A stretch of 64,000 bases of DNA from Neoconidiobolus thromboides FSU 785 (GCA_025603075.1 MU626265.1:124001-188000), one strand, 5' to 3'. Counted from the stretch's first letter, positions 20,696 through 31,218 are shown. The notes: a model not told the origin generated them from the letters alone. Program-made: numbers and translations.

Positions 20696-21994
20696 ATGAA
20701 ATTAAAATTTGAGCAATTATCCGATATATTGCTAGAAGATATATTTAAACTATTACATCCAAGAGAATTATTCAATTTACGCTTTTTAAGTAAATATCTA
20801 CATTTGATTGTAAGTAGAACTATCAAATATAATTTAACTTATTCAGTCTATAATAAATTCGAATATAATAAATATTGGAGTTACCAAAAGAAGTTTATTA
20901 ATGAGAATGGAATACTAATGAAGCACCTTAATATATGTGATGAGACTATTGAATATTTGAACTCTTGTCCAAATATAATATCTATAAACTGTAGACATAT
21001 ATTTGATGATACTAAAGTCGAATTAAACGTTGAATTGACGAATTTAAAAAAGATAACAATAGATTCTCGTAGGTACTCAAGATCATTAAATCTTTTCTAT
21101 AAATATTTAAAACACATTGAACTATTTGAAGTTATTGGATATGATATATCAATTGAAAATATTATTGAATATTTAAACTTGGGTAAATTAAAGTCATTCA
21201 AAGTATATTCATATAACAATTTAAATATTGATGGCTTGGATATAATCAAAACTCGATGTAGTGAACTAAAGTTAGTAAGCATAAAAAGTAACGAATATAT
21301 TAGCACTTCAAGCGACCTTAATTCGAAAATTGATTTTAATTCTAACTTAAAACTAGAAATTGCTGGAAAGTTTACCCCAACTTTCAATATCAAGCATTTT
21401 GGTGATTTAAAACGATTAAATAGTGTAAAGTTTATTGACTTTCATGGCTTGTATTTTGATATTAATAATGAATATGATAGTATAGAACTACTTGAAAATA
21501 GTAACATTGTGGCGTTGGGCTATCTCAACCCGAATTATGTAATCAATTGTGCTTTTTTGAAATTATCAAGTTTAAGGGAAGTTTATATTGCCAATTTATC
21601 AAAGGAATTATTGATTTCAATCTCTCAATTATCAACCATCCAAACTGTTCATTTTGGCCATTTAAATTCCAACATTGAAAAGGTCTTTAGCAATTCTTAT
21701 TTAAAAGGAAATGATGCTCATAAAGAATACAACTCTATTAAATGTAAGTTTGTTAAGCAAATTAAAGTTGAAACTCTTTACACCACGTTTGCAATGTTTC
21801 TTTATCTTTTATCCTTTTTCCCAAATCTTGGAATGTTTAAAGTTGAAACTTTTAATTTGACAAATGTACATGTTAGAATTGATTATGAGCCTACTACTCC
21901 CTTGTTATTTATTGCCCCTGTTGCTTTGTATATGGATAGAGCACTTTTTGATGAACTAGAGAATGACCCAATGTTGGATTGGATAAAATTATAA
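20696..21994 (+). CDS. F-box protein with LRR-like C-terminal region
   Basis: Intronless, 432 aa. Residues 5-45 (FEQLSDILLEDIFKLLHPRE and the following NLRFLSKYLH) fit an F-box, the Skp1-binding helix bundle of SCF ubiquitin ligases. The rest is a run of leucine/isoleucine-rich segments of about 25-30 residues (LKHIELFEV, LKSFKVYSYN, LREVYIANL, IQTVHFGHL), consistent with irregular leucine-rich repeats used for substrate binding. No catalytic motif is present. AT-rich early-diverging fungi often have large F-box families, so orthology cannot be given. The start is the first in-frame ATG and places the F-box right at the N-terminus. Neighbouring genes are unrelated. Confidence 0.8.
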   Translation: MKLKFEQLSDILLEDIFKLLHPRELFNLRFLSKYLHLIVSRTIKYNLTYSVYNKFEYNKYWSYQKKFINENGILMKHLNICDETIEYLNSCPNIISINCRHIFDDTKVELNVELTNLKKITIDSRRYSRSLNLFYKYLKHIELFEVIGYDISIENIIEYLNLGKLKSFKVYSYNNLNIDGLDIIKTRCSELKLVSIKSNEYISTSSDLNSKIDFNSNLKLEIAGKFTPTFNIKHFGDLKRLNSVKFIDFHGLYFDINNEYDSIELLENSNIVALGYLNPNYVINCAFLKLSSLREVYIANLSKELLISISQLSTIQTVHFGHLNSNIEKVFSNSYLKGNDAHKEYNSIKCKFVKQIKVETLYTTFAMFLYLLSFFPNLGMFKVETFNLTNVHVRIDYEPTTPLLFIAPVALYMDRALFDELENDPMLDWIKL

Positions 21995-23473
21995 TAAATT
22001 GAGCAGCAATAATAGCTGTTCTTTATCATTAGCTTAGTTCTATTATCAAGGCTGTCATTTTATATTAACAAAAAGCTTTTTAATATTTGAAATTTAAAAC
22101 TTAAAATTTAAAATGCTACATAATCAAGAATCACTTAATTCTTGGAAGAGCAACAAAAGCTTCCAAATAGTCTGTTGTTCAAAATAAGAAAAAGGTAACC
22201 AAGGTCTAGATTACCATTTTTTCAATTCTGTTTGTTAGGCCATAGAGGCCAGTAGTGTCAAATTTATTTAAAAAGTAATCCGGAAAAAATTTAAAAGGCT
22301 AATGAAATAAATGAACAGTAAAAGTGTATAATTTGCATAAGCCTGAGGATGAAAAACATTTAAAGTATTCGAGCTACCCTATTTCAAATCATCAAAAAAC
22401 ATCAGCTATAAATATTAGATTTGCTTAGAAAATGTAGGATTAAAGCTCTTGGTGGTGCGTTATGGGCAGTCAATGGTAATTCTATATAAATCATGATATA
22501 GATTTTCAGCACAATAAAATGGGAGTAGCCAGGCTCGTCACAGAAGCTTTACTATTCTTATCCAATTTGAACATTATACAAAAATATTTAAATAAGGTTA
22601 AAGAGTATAGAAACCTTATCATAAACGGTCTTGATATTATTTAAATATCTTTACTAGAATATTAAAAGATACAAAGTTTAATAAGCCTTAGTAAGAATCA
22701 ATAATATACAATTAATTAATTAAAACTATGTAGTATTTTTTAAATTATAATACTTAATAGAATTTAGATACAATTTCATTATTTTTTTACTTGCTTTGAT
22801 TTTGACATAATAAAATTCAAACTCAAAAATCAAATGAACATTCACCTGCCTAAAGCATAAGCTGCTAATATATCTATAACAAATATTCGGATCATCGATA
22901 TACCAGTAGATCTAATAAATGGAAAAATTACATCTTCTGTTTTGATGTTTTGTTCTTTTTGTAAGTTTAAAAATTGTAAAAATATTAGTTGAGCTTCAAA
23001 TAAAAAATATCCAAACACACCTTATGTTTAAATTAGTCTTTATGCATAAACTTAGGTGTTAAATTTGAAATAAGTGGAAAAGTGGTCTTTATAATATTCA
23101 TCTTTAATTTGAAAAAACACCGATATGCCATATATCAAGAATACTTGAAACTTGACTATTTAACTTTGAAAATCTGATAGTTGACTTATATTCAAGTGCC
23201 AGTATTATAAAAAGTGTGCTATCACAATTCAAGGCTTAGAATTTTCGAGATTACTTTTGACCAAAATTTGGATTTATCCACTTCATTTAATCTTTCAACC
23301 AATAAAAAGAGTTACCTATTGCACAGATTAATCAAAAATCAAGATTTAATACTATAAATTAAAACAAAGATATCCATGTTAAAGAAATTCAATTGGTTGA
23401 AAAATAATTATTACAACTATAAAATTCAAACAAACAACCATGAAACATTTAATTATTAGATATATTAGAAGAT
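21995..23473. other. Intergenic region, nothing recognised
   Basis: About 1.5 kb with no MITE or LTR-like copy. The sequence at 22.1-22.7 kb is somewhat less AT-rich and might be an old gene remnant, but no consistent frame was found. The right end should contain the PRPP synthetase promoter. Confidence 0.45.
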
Positions 23474-24719
23474 ATGCGTCAAGTGAAAATTTTTGGAGGT
23501 AGTTCTCATCCCGAGCTTTCTGAGTTAATATCTCAAAAGTTAGCCCATCCACTTGCACCATTAACCACTAAAAAGTTTTCAAACCAAGAGTCAGTGGTTG
23601 AAATTGGTACTTCAGTACGTAACGAAGATGTATTTATAATTCAATCTGGTTCTGGCAAAGTGAACGACAATTTAATGGAGTTATTGATTGCAGTATCGGC
23701 ATGCAAGATAGCTTCTGCTTCTAGAGTAACCGCTGTTTTGCCATATTTCCCATACTCCAAACAATCAAAATCAAAAAACACTCGTTCTTGTATTGCTGCT
23801 CAATGTATTTTTTAAAGGTCATTATTTAAGTTTAAATTTAAAATTTTTATATAGTGGTAGCTGATATGATCTCTGTTGCTGGAGTAGACCATGTTATTAC
23901 TATGGATTTACATGCTTCTCAAATGCAAGGTTTCTTTAATGTGCCAGTAGATAACTTGTATGCTGAGCCAGCTATTGCTAAATGGATTCGTGATTCAGTA
24001 CCTAATTATAAGGATGGTGTAGTAGTATCAAAAAATGCTGGAGGGGCTAAAAGGTACAGACTATTTATAATATAAGTTCAAACTAATATTAAAATAATAG
24101 GGTCACTTCTTTAGCTGATTGTTTAGATATAGATTTTGCACTTATTCATAATGATCCTAATCATAAGGCAAAAAACTCGAGAGAGTATTATACTCATTCT
24201 GAACCTTTACCTGAGCCTAAAAGCCCATGCGAATCTTTGGCTGTAGTAGGTGATGTTGCAGGAAAAATTGTATTTTTGTGTGTAAGATTTAATTTTAATT
24301 AATTTTCTATCATTTCTATAAATCAAATAATGATTAACAGAGTTCATTTCTTAATCCAATTTTTTAGGATGATATAATAGATAAATGCAACAATTTCATC
24401 CAAGCAAGTGACCAATTAATTAATAAGCACGGTGCTGCTAAGGTGTTCATAATAGCAACCCATGGGGTTTTGTCTGGTGATTCTTTGACCAAGTTAGAGG
24501 AATGTTCAACTATACATAAGGTAAAATATAACTTATTTTAGTGACTAAAATGTTAAAACGTGTTAGGTTGTTGTTACAAATACATACCCTATCCCAGTTG
24601 AGCGTCGTAAAGGGGTATCAAAATTAGAAATTATTGATATTTCAGGTACTTTAGCAGAAGCTATCCGCCGAACTCATAATGGAGAGTCTATCTCTTTCTT
24701 ATTCAAAAACCCATTGTAA
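23474..24719 (+). CDS. PRS1: Ribose-phosphate diphosphokinase family protein, Prs1-like
   Basis: Five exons (23474-23804, 23855-24053, 24101-24281, 24368-24520, 24567-24719) join to 338 aa. It belongs to the PRPP synthetases, which make PRPP from ribose-5-phosphate and ATP for nucleotide, His and Trp synthesis. Signatures are [11 protein letters not shown] at the N-terminus, [12 protein letters not shown] (family signature), SKNAGGAKR (pyrophosphate loop), CDDIIDKC (ribose-phosphate loop) and a C-terminal [14 protein letters not shown]. The segment after FALIH, where catalytic subunits have a Lys-Arg-containing flexible loop (KERK), reads [14 protein letters not shown] and is followed by an insertion. 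This resembles fungal Prs1/Prs5 and animal PRPP synthetase-associated proteins, so it may be a regulatory or heteromeric subunit. Introns are 47-86 nt. Confidence 0.93.
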
Positions 24720-25345
24720 AAAAATTACTTTATGCCTTCTCAACATTGTTAAACATACGTTATAAACATGTGACTTTATGGACTATATATCCAGCAAAAT
24801 ATAGATATCATTATTTTTATTGATAGTTTATTTTATATCTATTATATTGTTTTATGACATGAGATATTCAAATTGACTTGAAATTTATCTATACAATTGG
24901 TCGCTTAGTATAAAACTTTATTTTGTCTTGTTGGAATTGAAACTATTTTCATTTAGTTATCAAAAAGCAGTTGATTTAAAATTCTTAAAAGCACATTGAT
25001 TTGTACATATTGATATCAAGGTATATTAAAAGCTTAGAAACTCATATAAAAGTGTTTTTTTGTTAATAATTTATGTAATAATTTGTTTGCCTTTATGTTG
25101 CGTCAAAGTGGATAAAATGCCTAAGCAAAAAGAGATTATTGTAGGATTTATCCTTTATGAAACTTTCAAATCAGTCATTATAAATTACTTGAAGAAACTA
25201 ATTCATTATAAAAGTATGCTTAAATAAGATAATGAACCTAAATATACAGTATCTCGAGTCAAAAAGCAATAAAAAAACAACTTTATTAACTTGTAAAAAT
25301 CTGGTTTAGTTTAATATGTGAATTTAGTTCCCCATTCTTTTTATT
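24720..25345. other. Convergent intergenic region
   Basis: About 630 bp between the 3' ends of the Prs1-like gene (+) and the pinin homologue (-). It should hold both polyadenylation regions; no gene or repeat is seen. Confidence 0.5.
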
Positions 25346-26134
25346 TTATTCGATATTCTCTTGAGGCTCTTCTGCAACTGGGTTGATATCTTTTAATTGA
25401 TTTAAAAGATTCTCTGTTACTGAGGTATGTTTATTTGGCATAAAATATATCTTTGGCTCAGTATTTGTTGACAAGAAAAGGTGCTTAGTATTATTATAAC
25501 CCTCTCTAATCGTTTCCTAATTTAAAGTCAAATTTTTACATAATATAAAAACTACTAATTACCAATATTTCAGTTTCCTTTTTTAATTTCATACGCAATA
25601 TTTCTTCTTGTCTTTGAATCTTTATCTGTCTCTCTTCTTCCTTTTGCCTTGATAACTCTTCTTTTTCTTTTTGTAGTTTTTCATTCACTTTTTGTTCTAT
25701 TTCTTCACGCTTTAGCTCCTAATAAATTATATTAAACATTGATAATGACAGTAGTGATGCTTGTTTTACTCCATTGGATTTATTTCTAGCCTCAGATTGA
25801 AATTTGGTTAATGTTCCCATTAAGACACCAAACATTCTTTTCCCACGTTGCCTATCTTTGTCATTTGTTTTGCTTTTGGCCTAGAAAGCTTTAGTTAATT
25901 GTTCGATTAAATACAATCATATTTTACATTGTCTGGTGTTGTTTCTTTTAAAGTTTCGCTATCATTTGATCTATCCACTTGTAAATCACCATTTTGGGCA
26001 TTATCTTCATCGTGAATTTTGTTAATATTATCTTGTTGATTATTTACCTTATCTTCTAAATTTCTATCCCTATATGATACACTGGGGTTAGTTTTGCTAT
26101 GATATTATTATTATTTTTACTTTGTTTCACTCAT
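25346..26134 (-). CDS. PNN: Pinin/SDK/MemA-domain protein (splicing-associated)
   Basis: Five exons on the minus strand (26121-26134, 25928-26096, 25770-25880, 25563-25718, 25346-25516) join in frame to 206 aa. After a polar, acidic N-terminus, residues ~88-107 read RQRGKRMFGVLMGTLTKFQ, the hallmark of the pinin/MemA domain. A Lys/Glu/Gln-rich coiled coil follows (about residues 115-170), then FLSTNTEPKIYFMPNKHT, matching the 'TEP.IYY.P.KH' block. Pinin proteins associate with the exon-junction and spliceosomal machinery in the nucleus. The first intron would be only 24 nt, far below the 46-51 nt of the others, so the start exon is uncertain. From exon 2 onward the model is firm. Confidence 0.82.
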
Positions 26135-26913
26135 TTTGTTTAGAAGATAGTATTGAGTTTATTTTCAATTGCTTAACCTAAGGCATTTTTGACTTGCTCA
26201 TTGATTGGTAACCAATTTCATAATAGCCAATTACTGCTTTTATATTGGCATTTAATTAAGATCAATTGCAATATTAATTTTATGACTATTCCAACTCTTT
26301 TTTGAAGTAGCTAGCAGTAGTTTTTACATAACTTATTTGCCCAATGCTCTTTAACACTAAACCCTCTTATTTGTCTAGATTTTGGCGTAGATTCTACTTT
26401 AAATAAGTAATTATTTATTTTCCAAAAGAGCTAGAACAATTCTAAATATCATGGCTATTTTGATATTTTGATATTTTGTAAATTAGACTTGCCTCTGTTG
26501 TCAAAAAAATCGATTTTGTGTAATTAAAACTACCTTACCTTTACTGAAAAGGCCTTCAATAGTATATATAACATGGATGCAAATGGTTTAACATTATAAC
26601 TGTGCTGACGTTAAGACTAGGGATAATATCACAATAGCTCTCTAATTTAACTTCTTATTTTTAATATAATATAAAACAATAATTATAACTTCAATACCAT
26701 TACTCCAGCTAATTTGTTTTTCAGTTGTATTTGTAGCAACGAAAAGTGTTTTAAACCCATGTCATTTTATTTAGAAAGAACTATTATGAATTTTTTGAAA
26801 TATCAAATTTCTAAAACACTCCGTCATTTATGAGCTGAATATTTTACTCTTTGGAAGAGATAGTGCTTTATAGTGATCTAAAGACTAAACCTCATGTGAA
26901 GGCTAAGGCTAAT
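26135..26913. other. Intergenic region left of the assembly gap
   Basis: About 780 bp, AT-rich. It probably includes the pinin promoter; no other feature is recognised. Confidence 0.45.
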
Positions 26914-26929
26914 CAAAAAAACATCCCCA
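26914..26929 (+). mobile_element. TGGGG-MITE fragment (3' end only)
   Basis: CAAAAAAACATCCCCA followed by TA is the exact terminal arm of the MITE. No matching 5' part precedes it, so this is a truncated copy 25 bp from an LTR-like element. Confidence 0.6.
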
Positions 26930-26954
26930 TATATTAATGGTTTTTACTGGCTTA

Positions 26955-27414
26955 TGTGAAATATCGCTTCGTCAGTCCCATGGTTAATTATTTTGATTTG
27001 TTATGAGAATTTCNNNNNNNNNNNNNNNNNNNNNNNNNNNNNNNNNNNNNNNNNNNNNNNNNNNNNNNNNNNNNNNNNNNNNNNNNNNNNNNNNNNNNNN
27101 NNNNNNNNNNNNNTTATACTTTTCAGAGTATAAAAGAGTTTACAGAGTATAATAGTTCGAGGCTTTTTAACTGAATTAATCCCTGATATCTCGAACATTT
27201 AATAAAGCCACTAAGTTTTCTTAATAGTATTTTACATAGATTTTACATTAGTATTGTCTATTCTATTTGTCTTATATAGCTTGTAACCTATTACGTGGTA
27301 TTCCTCATAATCCAAGTCTATCTTAGTCACATAAACTAAGACCTTTCGACTTATAGTGTAGTCAACCCAGCAATAGCTGTTCTTGACTCCAAACCCTGAG
27401 TACCAGATTTCACA
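26955..27414 (+). mobile_element. Solo-LTR-like element containing the assembly gap
   Basis: It starts TGTGAAATATCG and ends CCAGATTTCACA, with CTTA duplicated at 26951-26954 and 27415-27418. Compared with the copy at 12415 it lacks about 75 bp between GGTTAAT and TTTTGATTTG. A block of N (27014-27113) replaces a stretch that is about 40 bp in the other copies. TATAAAA and AATAAA read on the plus strand right of the gap. Confidence 0.82.
27014..27113. other. Assembly gap (100 N)
   Basis: Exactly 100 N, the conventional size for a gap of unknown length. It falls inside an LTR-like repeat, so it probably reflects a repeat-induced assembly break. Confidence 0.97.
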
Positions 27415-28035
27415 CTTATGAAATTATATGGAAAATTTCAATATCTGTATTTACTATAGTATTAGTAACAGAATATCGTTAAATACATATAACAAATAAC
27501 TAACAATAATGTAAATAAAGTAATAAAAAAATTTTCTAGATATAACGCTATTTTTAATACTATAGCTAATTTTATTGCCAAAAACTATTTTGTGTTAAAT
27601 TTTGCCAACACTAAACGTTGAAATATAGCTTTATTTAAGGCTATAGTAAGATAGAAGTATAGACTAAATCGAAGTTATAGCAAGCATTGGCTTTATTATT
27701 TTTGATGCAGCAGCTATAAGTGAATATTGAAAGATTAAATAAACTACTTTTAGAAGATTTAATTGTAATCTAATAAAAATATTATCTTAATGTTGAAGTG
27801 CCATTTTTTACTTTAAAATTATTATAGTGCTTTTACATCTTTCTATTTTAAACTTTATTTAAAATCAAGATTTAAATTAATATAGAACACTTCCACTGAT
27901 AATTCAAATATTTCAAAGACTACTGATTGTATTAAGCTTCATTTCAAATTTTAAATGGGGATGTCTGGATTGGTTTCAGAATTTACTTAAAAATTAATAT
28001 AAATCCAAAGTTTTCATATTTATGTCTTTAACATA
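27415..28035. other. Intergenic region between LTR-like element and MITE
   Basis: About 620 bp. It holds a subfamily B MITE fragment at 27956 and otherwise nothing recognised. Confidence 0.45.
27956..27990 (-). mobile_element. MITE subfamily B fragment
   Basis: TGGGGATGTCTGGATTGGTTTC matches the start of the element at 11049 in 19 of 22 positions. The right end cannot be placed. Confidence 0.4.
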
Positions 28036-28132
28036 TGAGCGTGTTTTTGATTTCATCACTTTTTTCGTTTTTTAAGTGCTGTTTAAGCAAAATGATTGCT
28101 AGTAAAATTTTTAAACAAAAAATCCATTTACA
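28036..28132 (-). mobile_element. TGGGG-MITE copy
   Basis: 97 bp with TA flanks. The ends have drifted (TGAGCGTGT and CCATTTACA). It lies next to a fragment of the transposase-like gene. Confidence 0.75.
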
Positions 28133-28142
28133 TATAATATCT

Positions 28143-28215
28143 AATAATTTAAAAAATAAAGCAATAGCTAAGCCAATATTCTTTAAGTATATACTAAGTA
28201 ATTTCAAAAATGCAG
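28143..28215 (+). pseudogene. Fragment of a second transposase-like gene
   Basis: The plus strand encodes NNLKNKAIAKPIFFKYILSN, which aligns with DLRDKAAARSTLFKYIPSN of the broken gene at 11.7-13.2 kb; the DNA also aligns over ~75 bp. It is cut at 28216 by an LTR-like element, and no continuation is found beyond that element. It is a remnant of a paralogous copy. Confidence 0.65.
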
Positions 28216-28677
28216 TGTGAAACCTGGTACTTAGTGAGTGGAGCCAAAAGCAGTTATCGCTTATTGGCTACACTATAAGTCGAAAGGCCTTAGTTCGTGT
28301 GACTAAGATAGACTTGAATTATGAAGAATAGCATGTGATAGGCTACGGACTATGTAAGGAAAATAGGATAGACAATATTAATGTAAAATCTACGTAAAAC
28401 AATATTAAGTAAACTTAGTAGCCTTATTAAATGTTCGAGATATCAAGGAATAACTCAGTTAAAAGCCTTGAGCTACTATACTCTGAAATCTCTTTTATAT
28501 TCTGAAAAGTATAGATATCAAAACGAGAGGATAATATTCTTTGAGATGAAGATAGAAATTCACGTAGTAAATCAAACTGAGAGCATGGGATCGATTGTCT
28601 CTAAGCTCGAGAACACAACAACCTAAGTGATTATTATGCTATACTCAATCATGGAGCTGACAAAGCGATATTTCACA
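28216..28677 (-). mobile_element. Solo-LTR-like element without matching target duplication
   Basis: 462 bp, TGTGAAACCTGG to CGATATTTCACA. The flanks are GCAG and ATAA, which do not match, unlike the other three copies. It is the most diverged copy at its ends. Its left flank is the transposase fragment, its right flank unrelated DNA, consistent with recombination between two elements. Confidence 0.8.
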
Positions 28678-28693
28678 ATAATAAGAAAACAAA

Positions 28694-28791
28694 TGGGAAT
28701 GTTTTTTTATTTCATTACTTTTCCATTTTTTAAGCGCTATTTAAGTGGAAAGGTTGTTAGTGAAATTCCCAAATAAAAAAGTACACCTCCA
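28694..28791 (-). mobile_element. TGGGG-MITE copy with AA flanks
   Basis: 98 bp, TGGGAATGT to ACACCTCCA, with AA on both sides. It lies 17 bp from the end of an LTR-like element. Confidence 0.8.
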
Positions 28792-28870
28792 AATATAATT
28801 TTTAAGAAACATAAAAAAATAAGAATATCAAAGAATATTCGCGTTCTATTAAATATAATAATAAATTATA

Positions 28871-28970
28871 TGGGGATGTGTTTTTGTGTTTAAGAATTTT
28901 ACTAACAAATTTTCCACTCAAATAGCGCTTAAAAGATATGAAAAGTAATGAAGCCAAAAAAACATCCCCA
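28871..28970 (+). mobile_element. TGGGG-MITE copy
   Basis: 100 bp, TGGGGATGT to ACATCCCCA. Perfect 9-bp ends; left flank TA, right flank TG. Confidence 0.88.
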
Positions 28971-29219
28971 TGTTATTATTTAACCTCTCATAAGTTGAAA
29001 AATCTAATGTAGTTCTAATTAAAACTACAAAGTCTGCAGAAAATTAAAAAAATTAAAAAATGAACCTTAGTTTATTTTATAAAAATAACCAAAAGTTTAA
29101 GTTTTGATATTTGTTAAGCAAGCAAATAATCTATTAATAAAAATCAATTGTTAAATATTAATAAATAATCAAAATCAAGTAATTGTAATGATAAACAAAA
29201 GCTATTATTATATTATATA

Positions 29220-29317
29220 TGGGGATGTTTTTTTGGCTTCATTACCTCTCATCTTTTAAGCGCTATCTGAGTGGAAAATTTGTTAGTAAAATTCTTAAAC
29301 ACAAAAACACATCCCCA
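29220..29317 (-). mobile_element. TGGGG-MITE copy
   Basis: 98 bp, TGGGGATGT to ACATCCCCA, TA flanks. It is one of the least diverged copies and is opposite in orientation to the copy 250 bp to its left. Confidence 0.9.
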
Positions 29318-30147
29318 TATATTATATAAAAATAGCTTACTATAGTTTTAAGGCTAACTATTCCTTTTTATCTAATTACATACTAATTTGGTGGTATATT
29401 AATAATATGGTTATAATATTAAAGTCATTTATTTAATAAAAAATCTGCAATGTTATTTATGAAACATTCAGTAATAAGTATTTTTAATAAAACATTGTAG
29501 GAATATATATATTTTTATATAACTTTGATTGACATTAATACATAAGTTATATTAGTAAAGCCTTTGCTAACATAGTAGTTTCTAATAAATCTAGTAAAAG
29601 TTATTCTGACTTATAACATGTATTATAGTAAAATAATTTAAAATTATCAAGTACCTTTGTTTTTCAATAAACAATTTTTTTGGAATAAAGTTGCCTGTTT
29701 TAGACATTCAAAGTCATAAAGCATTTTCAAGATTTAAAAAACAAAAAATGGGTTTAATAGATTTAGTATAAACTTGATTATATTAATACAATGCTAAATT
29801 TTTACAAAATATAAAAGTATGATAAGAAAATAACCGTATAATTATTCAAGAATAATTAGTTTGTACTCATTTAAAATAAAGTGTAGCTTTGCTTTATTAA
29901 ATAATTCTATTTTTTTGAAGTTGTTCTATTAACTTTTACACCATTATTATTTGGTCAATGTATTTTTAAATTTGATTGTTTATGATAATTACTCCATTAT
30001 TAAGGGTATATCAAAACAACTACACCATATAGTGAGTATCTAATGCTCTTTAACTAAGTTTACCTAATATAGGGTAATATAATATTTCTCCGTCTTGCTG
30101 GAATTAGATATAAGAACATATTCTTATTTTTACTATGAATCAATAAA

Positions 30148-30247
30148 TGAGGATGTTCTTTTGTTTAAGAACTTCACTAGCAATTTTTCTACTTAAATAG
30201 CGTTCAAAAAATGGAAAAAGTGATGAAACCAAAAAAAAAAACCTCCA
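30148..30247 (+). mobile_element. TGGGG-MITE copy with AA flanks
   Basis: 100 bp, TGAGGATGT to AACCTCCA, AA on both sides. It ends 235 bp before the start of the secreted-protein gene. Confidence 0.8.
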
Positions 30248-30482
30248 AATTGTAACAGGTCATATGATTTATCTACCAACATGACTTGAATCACACAGAT
30301 TAACCTTTACCATACTATGGCTTAATACTATGAATAATTTTACTATAAATACCTCCCTTTTTCTTATTAAATAAAGTATCAAATAATACTTATAAACACA
30401 TAGTATTAACTCCTACTATTATTATAGCCGACTTATATATATACTTTATTCTGTTCTTACTGTTAGCCAATTCAAATATAAA

Positions 30483-30965
30483 ATGAAGTCGTCTTTTTTT
30501 GCATTAAGCTTTTTAAGTTTAGTTATTTTTACTAACTCTATAGTATCGGACAGATGGAAAGCTATGTGCTCTTTTGAAACTAGGGTTCAATATATGGATG
30601 CCGTTTGTTCATGCAGTATCAGAAGTCCAGCAGGAGGTACAGCTGGATCCAAATGCTACATCACACGACAAATAGGTAATGTTCAATACGAATGTTCTGG
30701 CCCAAGAGATACCTCCTCTCAAGGTGGATATCAGATTGAAATGAAGAGTTGTGGTCAAGGTCAAATGGAAGTTCAAATGTATGGTCCTAACGGAGAAGAA
30801 TGGAGTTCACATACATTTGTAACTGATTGTGCCATAGAAAATAAGAGAAGAAGTTTTAAAAGGTACATAAAATCTTTGTTTAAGAGATACAAGGATAATG
30901 ATGCTGCGATTGAATTTAATAATAACAGTTGTAATGCAAATCATGAATTTGATGTGATGGCTTAA
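30483..30965 (+). CDS. Small cysteine-rich secreted protein, unknown function
   Basis: Intronless, 160 aa. Residues 1-22 form a typical signal peptide (MKSSFF then a hydrophobic core, cleavage likely after SIVS). The mature part has eight cysteines, including a CSC pair, suggesting four disulphides. It also has a Gly/Gln-rich middle. Near residue 122 there is a dense basic stretch (NKRRSFKRYIKSLFKR) that offers dibasic sites for Kex2-type processing. The last part is acidic and Asn-rich. I do not recognise a family. Its size, secretion signal, Cys content and location alone in a transposon-rich island are the usual profile of a candidate secreted effector or cell-surface protein. That is inference only. 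A structural wall protein is equally possible. Confidence 0.8.
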   Translation: MKSSFFALSFLSLVIFTNSIVSDRWKAMCSFETRVQYMDAVCSCSIRSPAGGTAGSKCYITRQIGNVQYECSGPRDTSSQGGYQIEMKSCGQGQMEVQMYGPNGEEWSSHTFVTDCAIENKRRSFKRYIKSLFKRYKDNDAAIEFNNNSCNANHEFDVMA

Positions 30966-31218
30966 TAAATCTATTGACATTTTAAGTTCTAGGATTTCTT
31001 AGTTTGGAATTTGTGCATATTTTAAAATTATGAAGTTGTTTGTTTTAATATAATCTAGTTAATGATAGTGACTGTCTTATTGGTATTGAATTGAAATTAT
31101 ACTATATCCCAATATCAAGTATAACAAAAAGTAGGTTTATTAAAAGAAGCACATCCCATAAATATTTGTATCAAATTTCATAATTGATGTAAATAAAACA
31201 AGTTATTTCAAAAAGTTA

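Larger units (their letters stand above)
28971..30482. other. Intergenic region upstream of the secreted-protein gene
   Basis: About 1.5 kb with two MITEs (29220 and 30148). No other element or gene is recognised. A TATATATATA stretch at 30434-30443, 40 bp before the ATG, may be the core promoter of the secreted-protein gene. Confidence 0.5.

Noticed and set aside
12415-28677. tRNA or snRNA genes inside the ~462-bp repeats
   Set aside because: No cloverleaf, no GTTCRANNC box at the right spacing; terminal features fit an LTR better.
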